Shown here: positions 33,739-42,101 of the stretch, one piece after another
How positions within the stretch are numbered: position 1 is the stretch's first letter
Layout: each line of letters opens with the position of its first letter
NCBI GenBank assembly: GCA_963846165.1
Contig: CAWJUU010000007.1
Coordinates: forward strand, 248,001 to 312,000
DNA: 64,000 nucleotides
DNA from: WHSW01 sp963846165
GTDB taxonomy: Bacteria > Actinomycetota > Thermoleophilia > Solirubrobacterales > 70-9
Reading direction: 5' to 3'
Position numbers and translations under genes: made by a program
The notes under the pieces: generated by a model
Seen by the model: the letters and a program-made list of their open reading frames with translations, nothing else
Told to the model about the DNA's origin: nothing
Database searches by the model: none

Positions 33739-34140
33739 ATGAGCACCTACGACACCGAGGCCGAGCGCGGCAGCGGATGGGTCGGGTTCGCCGGCGTGAT
33801 GATCATGATCGCCGGTTTCCTCAACGTCGTCTACGGGATCGCGGCAATCGACAACTCCGCCTTCTTTGCCGAGGGCAGCCGTTACGTGATCTTCAGCGAT
33901 CTCAACACCTGGGGCTGGATCCACCTGATCATCGGCATCGTCCAGCTGTTCGCGGCATTCTCGATCTGGAACCGGCACACGTTCGGCCGGCTGATCGGAG
34001 TCGCGAGCGCAAGCGTCAGCATGGTGGCGATCCTGTTCTTCATCAACGCGAACCCGCTCGGGGCATTCGCGATCTTCATCATCGACCTGCTCGTCATCTA
34101 CGGCCTCGTCGCCTACGGCGGCCAGCCGCGCTCGGCGTGA
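33739..34140 (+). CDS. DUF7144-like four-helix membrane protein (133 aa)
   Basis: The ATG follows GGGGAGG at normal spacing. After a short polar head (STYDTEAERGSG) come four hydrophobic helices. The pattern GVMIMIAGFLNVVYGIAAI in helix 1 and NTWGWIHLIIGIVQLFAAF in helix 2 matches the DUF7144 family, common in actinobacteria. No function is established. It stands alone, with a decayed gene after it. Confidence 0.75.
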   Translation: MSTYDTEAERGSGWVGFAGVMIMIAGFLNVVYGIAAIDNSAFFAEGSRYVIFSDLNTWGWIHLIIGIVQLFAAFSIWNRHTFGRLIGVASASVSMVAILFFINANPLGAFAIFIIDLLVIYGLVAYGGQPRSA

Positions 34141-34174
34141 GTCGGGCCCACCGAGTGATCGGAAAGGAGGCCGC

Positions 34175-34350
34175 CTGACCGCCATCGCACGGGACACTCA
34201 CGAGGCCCTGGCGACGTGCTCGGGCTGCGTGAGGCGCAGCTCGAGTCGAGCGGCCTGGACGAGCGCACGTTCTCGCTCGTGCAGATCACGGCGTTGATCG
34301 CGCTCGACGCGCCGCTCGGGCTTTCGCTGCCGGAGGTCTCCGAGGAGTAG
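34175..34350 (+). pseudogene. Carboxymuconolactone decarboxylase/AhpD-like gene fragment
   Basis: After a strong AAAGGAGG box (34163-34170) one frame reads TAIARDTHEALA. A second frame then reads VLGLREAQLESSGLDERTFS and continues VQITALIALDAPLG before stopping at 34350. Together these match the N-terminal half of the carboxymuconolactone decarboxylase family. The half with the CxxC/His active site is missing and a frame change separates the two pieces. It is a decayed remnant. The rest of 34141-34433 shows no gene. Confidence 0.5.
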
Positions 34351-34421
34351 ACGGTGGTCATCGTCTGACGAGGCCTCCACGCTTCGCCGGGCTCGAGAAC
34401 GGTGGCGGCCGCGGAGGCGGA

Positions 34422-34427
34422 TACGGT
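34422..34427 (+). promoter_or_regulatory. Putative leaderless -10 element (TACGGT)
   Basis: TACGGT ends 6 bases before the ATG at 34434; no Shine-Dalgarno sequence is present. Confidence 0.45.
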
Positions 34428-34433
34428 GCGGCA

Positions 34434-36488
34434 ATGAGCGACGGGCCGTACGGCGAGTCGATCTCCTGGGAGCCGACCATGCCACGGTTCCGCCCCGTGC
34501 GCCTCGCGGTCTCGTGGATCGTCGCCGCGGCCTCGGTCTACATCGCCGCCGGGCTCGTCGGCGGGGTCAGCATCGACAATCCCGGCGGCGCCTTCCTGGT
34601 CGCGGCGGCGATCGCACTCGTCAACGCGGTGCTGCCGCCGCTGATCGCAGGGGCCCGGCTGCCGTTCACGCTCGTCACCGGATTCCTACTCGTCCTGTTC
34701 GCCGACGCCGGCGCGCTGATGCTCACCGACGAGCTCTTCCCCGAGGTGTTGGTGATCGGCTCGTTCGGCGACGCCCTGCTGGCGTCGCTGGTGATGGCGG
34801 CCGTCTCGATCGTGCTCCAGGTGGTGACCGGGACCAACGACGACGACGAGTACACCCTCCGGGTGGTCAAACGCGTCGCCCGTCGCCAGGGCGCTACGAC
34901 GCGAACCGACGCCGTGGGCGTGATCTTCCTGGAGGTCGATGGCCTCGCATTGCCGATCCTGCGCAGGGCGATGCGCGACGGCAGCGCCCCGAACATGGCT
35001 CGCTGGATCGCCGACCACGGCTACCGGCTCTCGGAGTGGGAGACCGACCTCTCCTCTCAGACCGGTGCGAGCCAGGCGGGCATCCTGCTCGGCTCGAACG
35101 AGGACATCCCCGCGTTCCGATGGGTCGAGAAGGAGACGCAGACGATGATGACCTGCTCGGCGCCCGCCGACTGCGCGGAGATCGAGCGTCGGCGTTCGAC
35201 CGGGATCGGCCTGCTCACCGACGGGGGGGCCAGCCGCGGCAACCTGCTCTCGGGCGACGCCGACGAGGTCATCCTCACGGTCAGCCGGATGGAGGCCGAG
35301 AAGCAGGCGAACCCCGGTTACCGAGCGTTCTTCGCCAACGGCTTCAACGTCACCAGGGCGCTGGCGCTGTTCGCCTGGGAGGTGGTACTCGAGTGGACTG
35401 CCGCGATCCGCGCGATCCGCCGCGACGTGAGGCCGCGGGGTCACCGCGGCGGCATCTATCCGCTCCTGCGCGGCGCGATGTGCGTGATCGTGCGCGACCT
35501 GATCGTCTTCGGCGTGCTCACCGACATGATGCGCGGCCGGCCCGCCGTCTACGCGACCTTCTCGTCCTATGACGAGGTCGCCCATCACTCCGGCCTCGAG
35601 CGCGCCGACACGCTCGAGGCGCTGCGCAAGCTCGATCAGCAGTTCGGGCGGATCGAGCGCGCCCGGCGATACGCCCCGCGGCCTTACGAGATCGTCGTGC
35701 TCTCCGATCACGGTCAGACCCAGGGAGCCACGTTCAAGCAGCGAAACGGCTACGGGCTCGACGAGCTGGTCGAGCGCTCGCTCTCGAGCGGCGAGGTCAC
35801 CGAGTTCGCCGGCGGCGACGAGCAGCAGGCGATGGTGGGTCACGCGATCAACGAGGCGGCCGGCCACGACGCGAAGAAGAAGCCCAGGAACGATGTCTCC
35901 GACCGCCACGTGGTCGTGCTCGGCTCGGGCAACCTCGGGCTCGTCTACCTGATGGAGGAGCAGCGTCGACTGACGATGGAGGAGATCGACGAGCGTCACC
36001 CCGAGCTCTTGACCTCATTGCGCTCGCATCCCCACGTCGGCTGGCTTCTGGTGCGGTCGTCCGAGCGCGGGCCGCTGGCGCTCGGCGGGTCGGGCGAGCG
36101 CCGGCTCGACGACGGAGCGGTAGAGGGCGACGATCCGCTGGCGGCCTTCTCGCCGACGGCGGCTCAGCACCTGCTGCGCAGCGACGGCTTCGAGCACGTC
36201 GCCGACATCATGGTCGGCAGCTTCTACGACGCCGAGCTCGACGAGGGCTGCGCGTTCGAGGAGCTGATTTCCTTCCACGGGGGACTCGGGGGTCCGCAGA
36301 CGCGGCCGTTCATCCTTCATCCGGAGCGTTTGGAGATGCCCGCCGAGCCGGTGATCGGCGCTGCTGCGGTGCACGGGTTGCTCGCCGGGTGGCGGCGAGC
36401 GCTGCACGGCAACGAAACCGGGCCCGGTCGGCAGGAGGTGCAGGGCAACCAGCAGGAGGGAGGGTCAACAGCACGCGCACCGCATTGA
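34434..36488 (+). CDS. Phage-holin-like membrane domain fused to an alkaline-phosphatase-superfamily domain (684 aa)
   Basis: Residues about 20-125 form four helices of the type found in holin-like (phage_holin_4) proteins. From about 160 a type I phosphodiesterase/alkaline phosphatase-superfamily domain follows, with FLEVDGLAL (metal Asp), SSQTGASQAG (where the nucleophile Thr/Ser is expected), YDEVAHHSG (Asp, His) and VVLSDHGQTQG (Asp-His). A nucleotide, phospholipid or cell-wall phosphodiester could be the substrate. The catalytic domain follows the last helix directly, so it faces one side of the membrane. No phage genes are near, so this is a host protein. The C-terminal 30 residues are low-complexity. 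Confidence 0.82.
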   Translation: MSDGPYGESISWEPTMPRFRPVRLAVSWIVAAASVYIAAGLVGGVSIDNPGGAFLVAAAIALVNAVLPPLIAGARLPFTLVTGFLLVLFADAGALMLTDELFPEVLVIGSFGDALLASLVMAAVSIVLQVVTGTNDDDEYTLRVVKRVARRQGATTRTDAVGVIFLEVDGLALPILRRAMRDGSAPNMARWIADHGYRLSEWETDLSSQTGASQAGILLGSNEDIPAFRWVEKETQTMMTCSAPADCAEIERRRSTGIGLLTDGGASRGNLLSGDADEVILTVSRMEAEKQANPGYRAFFANGFNVTRALALFAWEVVLEWTAAIRAIRRDVRPRGHRGGIYPLLRGAMCVIVRDLIVFGVLTDMMRGRPAVYATFSSYDEVAHHSGLERADTLEALRKLDQQFGRIERARRYAPRPYEIVVLSDHGQTQGATFKQRNGYGLDELVERSLSSGEVTEFAGGDEQQAMVGHAINEAAGHDAKKKPRNDVSDRHVVVLGSGNLGLVYLMEEQRRLTMEEIDERHPELLTSLRSHPHVGWLLVRSSERGPLALGGSGERRLDDGAVEGDDPLAAFSPTAAQHLLRSDGFEHVADIMVGSFYDAELDEGCAFEELISFHGGLGGPQTRPFILHPERLEMPAEPVIGAAAVHGLLAGWRRALHGNETGPGRQEVQGNQQEGGSTARAPH

Positions 36489-36666
36489 TCAGCGATGCCA
36501 TCTGCGACTTCTGCCCGGCGTGTCGGCGACCGAGCACGTGGCGGCGCAACATGCCCCGGCGATTAGACACGGCGCCCGCCCAGCCGCCATCGCCCAGAGA
36601 GGATGATTGACGCTCGCAGCCGCTCAAGCACCCGATCTGGACGATGGACGGGCACAGCTCGGGGCA

Positions 36667-36672
36667 TATGAT
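36667..36672 (+). promoter_or_regulatory. Putative leaderless -10 element (TATGAT)
   Basis: TATGAT ends 8 bases before the ATG at 36681, the best -10 match in the window. The rest of 36489-36680 shows nothing. Confidence 0.55.
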
Positions 36673-36680
36673 GGTCGGCG

Positions 36681-38105
36681 ATGGTAGTTGCCACACCCGA
36701 AACCGTCTCGGGCCCCCACGCCGCGCCCGCCGAGCGCGCCGCGGCCGGCAAGGCAGCGCGCGAGCGGGTACCCCGCTCCAGCCATGCCGACTGGGCGCCG
36801 GCAGCAGACCGACCGGACCCGGTCGACGTACTCGAAGCCCAGGCGGCCGACCGCGTGCCCGAGCTCGTGCCGCTGCGTTACGGCCGCATGCTCGTTTCGC
36901 CGTTCACCTTCTACCGCGGGGCCGCGGCGATCATGGCCGCCGACCTGGCGGCATCGCCGAGCTCGGGACTCTGGGTCCAGGCCTGCGGCGACGCCCACCT
37001 GTCGAACTTCGGCGCGTTTGCATCGCCGAGCCGCGATCTGGTGGCCGACGTCAACGACTTCGACGAGACGCTGCCGGGGCCGTGGGAGTGGGACGTAAAA
37101 CGACTTGCCGCCAGCTTCGAGATCGCGGGCCGCGACCGCGGCTTCGACCGCTCCACTCGGCGCCAGATCGTGCGCAACGCGGCTGCCGCGTACCGGGAGT
37201 CGATGCGCGAGTACGCGGAGCTGATGAACCTCGACCTGTGGTATCGCAAGGTCGAGCTGGCGCAGGTCCGCGAGCGGTTTCAGGCCGATGTGAGCCGCAA
37301 GGAGCTGAAGCTCGTCGACCGCAACATCGCCAAGGCAAAGCAGAAGACCCGGCTGCGGGCGTTCGGCAAGCTCACCGAGCGCGTCGACGGCGAGCTGAGG
37401 ATCATCAGCGACCCGCCCGTCATCGTCCCGTTCGAGGAGCTGTTCACCGGCAAGGCGCTGGCCACCGCCGAGGACCGGCTTCGCAACGTGATCGCGGAAT
37501 ATCGGAGCACCCTCGCCGGCGCATACCGCCACCTGTTCGACAGCTACCGCTTCGTGCACGTGGCGCGCAAGGTGGTCGGCGTGGGCAGCGTCGGGACGCG
37601 CGCGTTCATCGCCCTGTTCGTCGGTCGCGACGAGGGCGACCCGCTCTTTCTTCAGGTCAAGGAGGCCCAGCGGTCCGTGCTGGAGCCGTATACGGCGCCG
37701 ACCGAGTTCGCCGAGCAGGGCCAGCGGGTGGTCGAGGGGCAGCGGCTGACCCAGGCGACGGGCGACATCCTGCTCGGCTGGACGACGGCCGTGGGCCCCG
37801 ACGGCAAGAAGCGCGACTTCTACGTCCGCCAGCTCTGGGACCAGAAGGGCTCCGCTCAAGTGGAGTCGATGTCAGCCCAGCGTATGGAGGTCTATGCGCG
37901 GCTCTGCGGGACGATTCTCGCGCGCGCGCACGCGCGCTCGGGCGACCGGATCGCGATCGCCTCGTACCTCGGCGGGGGCGACCGCTTCGACCGGGCGATC
38001 ACGGAGTTCGCCGGCGCCTACGCCGATCAGAACGAGCGCGACTACGACGCCCTGCTCAGGGCGGTGGACGCGGGGCGAATCGAAATCGTCCGCAACCCCG
38101 CCTGA
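36681..38105 (+). CDS. DUF2252 family protein (474 aa)
   Basis: The family pattern is clear: RMLVSPFTFYRGAAAIMAAD, then CGDAHLSNFGAF and DVNDFDETLPGPWEWDVKRL. These blocks resemble the catalytic and metal-binding loops of the kinase-like phosphotransferase fold, so a small-molecule kinase activity is a reasonable guess, but none is proven. It is cytosolic with no signal peptide and of normal family length. It is convergent with the SHOCT gene 3 bases downstream. Confidence 0.88.
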   Translation: MVVATPETVSGPHAAPAERAAAGKAARERVPRSSHADWAPAADRPDPVDVLEAQAADRVPELVPLRYGRMLVSPFTFYRGAAAIMAADLAASPSSGLWVQACGDAHLSNFGAFASPSRDLVADVNDFDETLPGPWEWDVKRLAASFEIAGRDRGFDRSTRRQIVRNAAAAYRESMREYAELMNLDLWYRKVELAQVRERFQADVSRKELKLVDRNIAKAKQKTRLRAFGKLTERVDGELRIISDPPVIVPFEELFTGKALATAEDRLRNVIAEYRSTLAGAYRHLFDSYRFVHVARKVVGVGSVGTRAFIALFVGRDEGDPLFLQVKEAQRSVLEPYTAPTEFAEQGQRVVEGQRLTQATGDILLGWTTAVGPDGKKRDFYVRQLWDQKGSAQVESMSAQRMEVYARLCGTILARAHARSGDRIAIASYLGGGDRFDRAITEFAGAYADQNERDYDALLRAVDAGRIEIVRNPA

Positions 38106-38108
38106 GCG

Positions 38109-38377
38109 TCATGAGCCGAGGATCTTCGCCTTCTGGGCGGCGAACTCCTCCTCGGTGGGCACACCACTGCCGCGGAGCTCCCCCAGCTCCTTCAGTTGAG
38201 CGATCGGATCGGCGGCCGGGGCTGCCTCCTGGGGACCCTGCTCGTACGCCGCCGCCTGCGGGGCACTCTGGTCGGCCCACCTGGCCCGCGCTGGCGGCGG
38301 TGGAGGCGGCCGCTGACCGCCGATGCGGTACCCGCCACCACCGCGGTGCGCGCGACCCCTCGAAGCAAACCTGGCAT
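38109..38377 (-). pseudogene. Small SHOCT-domain protein, frameshifted
   Basis: The C-terminal 34 residues are a SHOCT domain (DPIAQLKELGELRGSGVPTE and so on). The expected N-terminus (MPGLLRGVARTAVVAGTASA) is encoded from the ATG at 38377 but in another frame. The two join if one G is added in the GGG run at about 38285-38287, which gives RRQRGARWADQSAP across the junction. The restored protein would be about 89 residues. SHOCT proteins often carry an N-terminal hydrophobic segment and a C-terminal oligomerisation hook; roles vary. The frame is otherwise clean, so an assembly indel is likely. Confidence 0.65.
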
Positions 38378-38427
38378 GAGCTCTACTTGCCGACGGTTCA
38401 ACCCTAACCCGATTGGGCTCGCCGGCG

Positions 38428-39042
38428 TCACCCAATCCGCATGATTCGCGCGTCGCTGCGCCGAAGGGCACGGCTGGTGAGTTGTCCCAGGGTCACGCCG
38501 GTAAGCGCCCCCACGATCACATCGCCGGGGTAATGCACGCCGGTGTGGACGCGAGAGAACGCGACGGTCGCCGCCAAGCCGCGCAGCGGGATCGCCGCAC
38601 CCGGCAGCACATCGCCGACCCCGGTCGCGAACGCGAACGCGGCGGCGCTGTGCCCGGAGGGGAAGGATCGCGTCCGCGGCATGGGTACCTGCCGTGCCAG
38701 TGGCACGCCGGCCGGATCCGGGCGGCGACGGCGAGCGACGAGCTTGAGACCGAGGTTGACCGCCGTCGCGGTCACCGCCAGCGAGGCGAGCCCGCTCGTT
38801 GCCGCCCGCCTCCCGCCGGCGCCGCCCAACAGGGCGAGGCCCGCCGCCGCCGCGAGCGAGAGCTTGGAGTGATCGGCGGCGCGAGTGAGCCGCGAGAGTG
38901 CGTGGTCGAGCGCCGGGGTCTCCGTAGCCGCGATCGCCGCGTACACGGCGAGGTCGAGCCGCTTGGCGTCCGCCAGCCAACTCCCGGGCGGGCGCCGGGC
39001 CGTCGTCGGCTCCCGTGGTTCGTCGTCGTTTATGGTTGCCAC
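38428..39042 (-). CDS. PAP2-superfamily membrane phosphatase (about 204 aa)
   Basis: This is a lipid phosphate phosphatase-like protein. All three signature motifs are seen: KLVARRRRP (Kx6RP), FPSGHSAAAFAF (PSGH) and SRVHTGVHYPGD (SRx5Hx3D). Five to six helices are predicted. It dephosphorylates a lipid phosphate such as phosphatidate or undecaprenyl diphosphate. The GTG at 39042 is used because a longer start at 39078 would run into the divergent lipid kinase gene. The head-to-head pairing with a diacylglycerol-kinase-like gene suggests opposing steps on the same lipid pool. Confidence 0.87.
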   Translation of the reverse strand: MATINDDEPREPTTARRPPGSWLADAKRLDLAVYAAIAATETPALDHALSRLTRAADHSKLSLAAAAGLALLGGAGGRRAATSGLASLAVTATAVNLGLKLVARRRRPDPAGVPLARQVPMPRTRSFPSGHSAAAFAFATGVGDVLPGAAIPLRGLAATVAFSRVHTGVHYPGDVIVGALTGVTLGQLTSRALRRSDARIMRIG

Positions 39043-39045
39043 GGA

Positions 39046-39063
39046 ATGCGGATAATCCCATGA
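39046..39063 (+). CDS. Possible five-codon upstream ORF (MRIIP) coupled to the lipid kinase
   Basis: An ATG at 39046 follows TATGGT by 9 bases and opens a five-residue frame. Its TGA overlaps the lipid kinase ATG as ATGA. It may be a leaderless mini-cistron that delivers ribosomes to the real start, or chance. Confidence 0.25.
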   Translation: MRIIP

Positions 39064-40337
39064 GCGGCCCGCGACCACCAGCCATTCTCGCGCTCGCCCT
39101 CGGGACGCTTACGCTGGTGGCCGCGGTCTACGCGGCGATCGCCAACTTTCCCCGCGGCCTGGTGCTCGCCTTGCTGCTGATCGGCGCCGCGGGCGCGGCG
39201 TGGTACGGGTTGATCCGCCGCGGCGTCCCGCGGGTCGCCGGCGTCGGCTGCGCCGCGGCGCTGGTGCTCGCGGCGCTGCTGATCGTGGCTCTCGACGGGG
39301 GGCTCGCGGAGGCGATCGTGGTCGGGGCCTTGGCCTTCGGTGCCGTCGCCGCCACGAAGGGCGCGTTTGCGGTCCACGTGCCGCTCGCCGGGGCTGCACC
39401 GCCCGCGCGCCCGGTGGTCTTCTACAACCCGAAGTCGGGCGGCGGCAAGGCGGAGCGATTCAAGCTCGCCCACGAGGCCCGGGCCCGGGGCATCGGGCCG
39501 ATCGAGCTCACGCGCGGCGCCGACCTCGAGCAGCTCGTGCGATCCGCCGTCGCCGAGGGCGCCGACGCGCTTGCGATGGCCGGCGGCGACGGCTCGCAGG
39601 CGATCGTCGCCGCGATCGCCTCCGAGCTCGACCTGGCCTACGCCTGCATCCCGGCTGGAACCCGAAACCACTTCGCCCTCGACCTCGGGGTCGATCGAGA
39701 CGATGTCGTCGGCGCGCTCGACGCGTTCGTCGACGGCGGCCAACGCCGAGTCGACCTCGCCGAGGTCAACGGCCGGGTGTTCGTCAACAACGTCTCGCTG
39801 GGGCTGTACGCGGAGGCGGTTCAGCGCGAGGGCTATCGCGACGCGAAGCTGAAGACGATCCTCGACACGCTGCCCGACACGCTCGGCCCGGAGGGCGAGG
39901 GGCTCGACCTGCGCTGGACCGGGCCCGGAGGCAGCGAGCATTCTGCCGGCGCCGCGATCCTCGTCTCCAACAACCGCTACCGGCTCGGCAACCCGGTCGG
40001 CTCGGGGACCCGGCCGCGGATCGATGACGGCCTGCTGGGCATCACCGTCGCCGCGGCACCGACCGGGAGGGGCGGGTCTCAGCGGCCGTGGCGCGAGTGG
40101 TCGGCGCCCGAGTTCACGGTCGAGGCCGACGGGCCGGTCGCCGCCGGGATCGACGGCGAGGCGCTGGTGCTCGACCCCCCGCTTCGCTTTCGGATCCTGC
40201 CCGGCGTACTGCAGGTGCGGATCGCGAGGGCGCATCCCGGTGCCTCGCCGTCGGCGGCGATGCCCGAGAGGCTCTCGGCGACGGCCGGGGCGCTGCTCGC
40301 GATCGCCGGCGGACGGTCCCCGATCGAGCCAAAATGA
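39060..40337 (+). CDS. Diacylglycerol-kinase-family lipid kinase with N-terminal membrane segments (425 aa)
   Basis: Residues about 10-110 hold four hydrophobic helices. From about 118 the DAGK catalytic domain reads PVVFYNPKSGGGKAERF, then the nucleotide loop AMAGGDGSQAIV and PAGTRNHFALDLG. The C-terminal beta-sandwich ends near DGEALVLDPPLRFRILPG. The product phosphorylates diacylglycerol or a related lipid. Fusion of helices to a bacterial DgkB/YegS-like kinase is less common than the soluble form and would fix it at the membrane. A PAP2 phosphatase is encoded divergently. A small amphi-Trp gene follows 27 bases downstream. Confidence 0.87.
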   Translation: MSGPRPPAILALALGTLTLVAAVYAAIANFPRGLVLALLLIGAAGAAWYGLIRRGVPRVAGVGCAAALVLAALLIVALDGGLAEAIVVGALAFGAVAATKGAFAVHVPLAGAAPPARPVVFYNPKSGGGKAERFKLAHEARARGIGPIELTRGADLEQLVRSAVAEGADALAMAGGDGSQAIVAAIASELDLAYACIPAGTRNHFALDLGVDRDDVVGALDAFVDGGQRRVDLAEVNGRVFVNNVSLGLYAEAVQREGYRDAKLKTILDTLPDTLGPEGEGLDLRWTGPGGSEHSAGAAILVSNNRYRLGNPVGSGTRPRIDDGLLGITVAAAPTGRGGSQRPWREWSAPEFTVEADGPVAAGIDGEALVLDPPLRFRILPGVLQVRIARAHPGASPSAAMPERLSATAGALLAIAGGRSPIEPK

Positions 40338-40364
40338 CAATCGGACACCAGGAAAGGAGGAGGA

Positions 40365-40583
40365 ATGGACATCCTCGAGATCGAGCAGAAGGAAACGGTC
40401 AGCCGGAAGGAGGCCGCGACGCGACTGCGGAAGCTCGCGACGATGCTCGCGAAGGGCAACGACGTCAAGTTCGAGCAGGGCGGGATGACGATGACGGTGA
40501 CCGTCCCGGACGAGGTGCAGCTCAAGGTCGAGGTCGAGGTTGCGACGGACGAGCGCGAGCTCGAGATCGAGCTCAAGTGGTGA
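40365..40583 (+). CDS. Amphi-Trp domain protein (72 aa)
   Basis: The ATG follows AAAGGAGGAGG, the strongest ribosome binding site in the window. The short product has the amphi-Trp pattern: a helix with ETVSRKEAATRLRKLATML, then alternating beta strands (MTMTVTVPDEVQLKVEVEVA) and the terminal ELEIELKW with its Trp. It is a small soluble domain of unknown function common in archaea and actinobacteria. Confidence 0.8.
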   Translation: MDILEIEQKETVSRKEAATRLRKLATMLAKGNDVKFEQGGMTMTVTVPDEVQLKVEVEVATDERELEIELKW

Positions 40584-40613
40584 TCTCGGACTGACGTCTG
40601 TCGCGCAATCGCC

Positions 40614-40826
40614 CTGTCGGGGAGGAAGCGCCAGGAGTCACGAGAGCGCTCGGACGCGGAGCAGGCGCGAATCGCCGAGCTGGAGGCCGAGCGGGAGGCG
40701 CCCGCCGCGCCGGGCCTTTCATCCGAAGCGATCGACAAGCTCACGCAACTGGGGAAGCTGCATGAGCAGGGCGTGTTGACCGACAACGAGCTCGCGGAGC
40801 AAAAGGTCGCGATCCTCGGCGGCTGA
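40614..40826 (+). CDS. SHOCT-domain small protein lacking a standard start
   Basis: The frame that stops at 40826 encodes a basic, charged head (GRKRQESRERSDAEQARIAE) and a clear SHOCT domain (SSEAIDKLTQLGKLHEQGVL and so on). It is open back to the stop of the amphi-Trp gene, yet contains no ATG, GTG or TTG in that stretch. The CTG at 40614 is the best candidate. Either a rare start is used, an upstream part is frameshifted, or the gene is decayed. Confidence 0.4.
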   Translation: MSGRKRQESRERSDAEQARIAELEAEREAPAAPGLSSEAIDKLTQLGKLHEQGVLTDNELAEQKVAILGG

Positions 40827-40910
40827 CGGGGCCCGGGCCCGGTCAGGGACGCGGGTGGCAACCGATTTCAATCGGAGGGTTCTCGGCGACGTTCGGACCG
40901 ACGGCGGCCT

Positions 40911-40916
40911 TACTGT
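40911..40916 (+). promoter_or_regulatory. Putative leaderless -10 element (TACTGT)
   Basis: TACTGT ends 6 bases before the ATG at 40923. The decayed paralogue at 47702 has TAGGGT at the same spacing. Confidence 0.5.
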
Positions 40917-40922
40917 CCGCGC

Positions 40923-42101
40923 ATGATCCGAGGCCGCCTGCGCCGCCGGGATCCCGCCGACAAGCCCGCGCCCGAGGACGACTACATCGAGATCGACCCG
41001 CGTGAGCTGAGCGGGATCTTCGCCGTCCCGCAATGGCTTCGCGACGTCGGCCTGACGGCCTGGCTGCTGGTCGGAGTCGCATTGTTCCTGGTGGGGGCCG
41101 TGTGGCTGCTCTCGCTCACGCACGTGATCGTGCTCCCCGTGCTCACTGCGGGGATCGTCGCGGCCGTCGCCTCGCCGCTGGTCGCCTGGCTGAAGGGGCA
41201 CGGAATCCCTCGAGGGCTCGGTGCAGGGCTGTTGATGGTGGCGCTCATCGCGCTCGGAATCGGGGTGGTGCTCGTGGTCGTCGGCGGGATCACCGGCGAG
41301 GCGGCGGACGTCAGCTCCCGCCTTTCCGACGCCAAGGACACGATCGCCGGCTGGCTCAAGGATCTCGGGGTAGAGCCCGGCAGGGCCGAGGACGCGAAGA
41401 ACCACGCCAGCTCGGCGACCAGCGACAGCGTCTCGGCGCTGCTTCACGGCGTGATCGGCGGGCTCTCGGAGCTCTCTTCGCTCGTGTTCTTCCTCGCGAT
41501 GACCGCGCTCAGCCTCTTCTTCCTGCTCATGGACGGACCCTCGATCCGCACCTGGACCGAGCAGCACCTCGGGGTCCCCCCGGATCTCGGTCACACGATC
41601 ACTCGGCGGGTGCTCGGCTCGCTGCGCGGCTACTTCCTCGGGGTGACGATCGTCGCCGCCTTCAACGCCGTCGTCGTCGCGATCGGCGCGTGGATACTCG
41701 GCGTGCCGCTGGTCGGCACGATCGCCGCGGTCACCTTCCTCGCCGCCTACATCCCTTACGTCGGCGCCTGGACGGCGGGGGCGTTCTCGGTCCTGATCGC
41801 GCTCGGCGGCGCCGGCACGGACGCCGCCGCCGGGATGATCGTCGTCCAGCTGCTCGCCAACAGCATCCTCCAGCAACTCGTGCAGCCGCTGGCGATGGGC
41901 GCCGCCCTCGGCATTCACCCGCTCGCTGTGCTGGTCGTGACGATCGCCGGCGGCGCACTGTTCGGCTCGGTCGGGCTGATCCTCGCCGCCCCGCTTACCT
42001 CGGCCGTCGTGAGGATCTCGGCTGATGTCGCGCGCGCCCGGGCGGAGGCCGAGCCGCCGACCCGCGAGCCGGGCCCGCAGGTCGCCGGGGCCGAGCCGTG
42101 A
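40923..42101 (+). CDS. AI-2E family transporter (392 aa)
   Basis: This polytopic protein of the PerM/YdiK/TqsA (AI-2E) family has a polar N-terminus (about 1-45), about eight helices, and a soluble insert near residues 110-180. The conserved C-terminal block reads HPLAVLVVTIAGGALFGSVG followed by LILAAPLTSAVVRIS. Family members export small molecules or ions, including Na+ in some cases, so the name does not prove autoinducer transport. A truncated relative lies at 47702-48030. Confidence 0.87.
   Translation: MIRGRLRRRDPADKPAPEDDYIEIDPRELSGIFAVPQWLRDVGLTAWLLVGVALFLVGAVWLLSLTHVIVLPVLTAGIVAAVASPLVAWLKGHGIPRGLGAGLLMVALIALGIGVVLVVVGGITGEAADVSSRLSDAKDTIAGWLKDLGVEPGRAEDAKNHASSATSDSVSALLHGVIGGLSELSSLVFFLAMTALSLFFLLMDGPSIRTWTEQHLGVPPDLGHTITRRVLGSLRGYFLGVTIVAAFNAVVVAIGAWILGVPLVGTIAAVTFLAAYIPYVGAWTAGAFSVLIALGGAGTDAAAGMIVVQLLANSILQQLVQPLAMGAALGIHPLAVLVVTIAGGALFGSVGLILAAPLTSAVVRISADVARARAEAEPPTREPGPQVAGAEP

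Noticed and set aside
34434..36488. Prophage suggested by the holin-like domain
   Set aside because: No capsid, tail, integrase or lysin genes are present and the gene is a fusion with a phosphatase-type domain, so a host gene is more likely.
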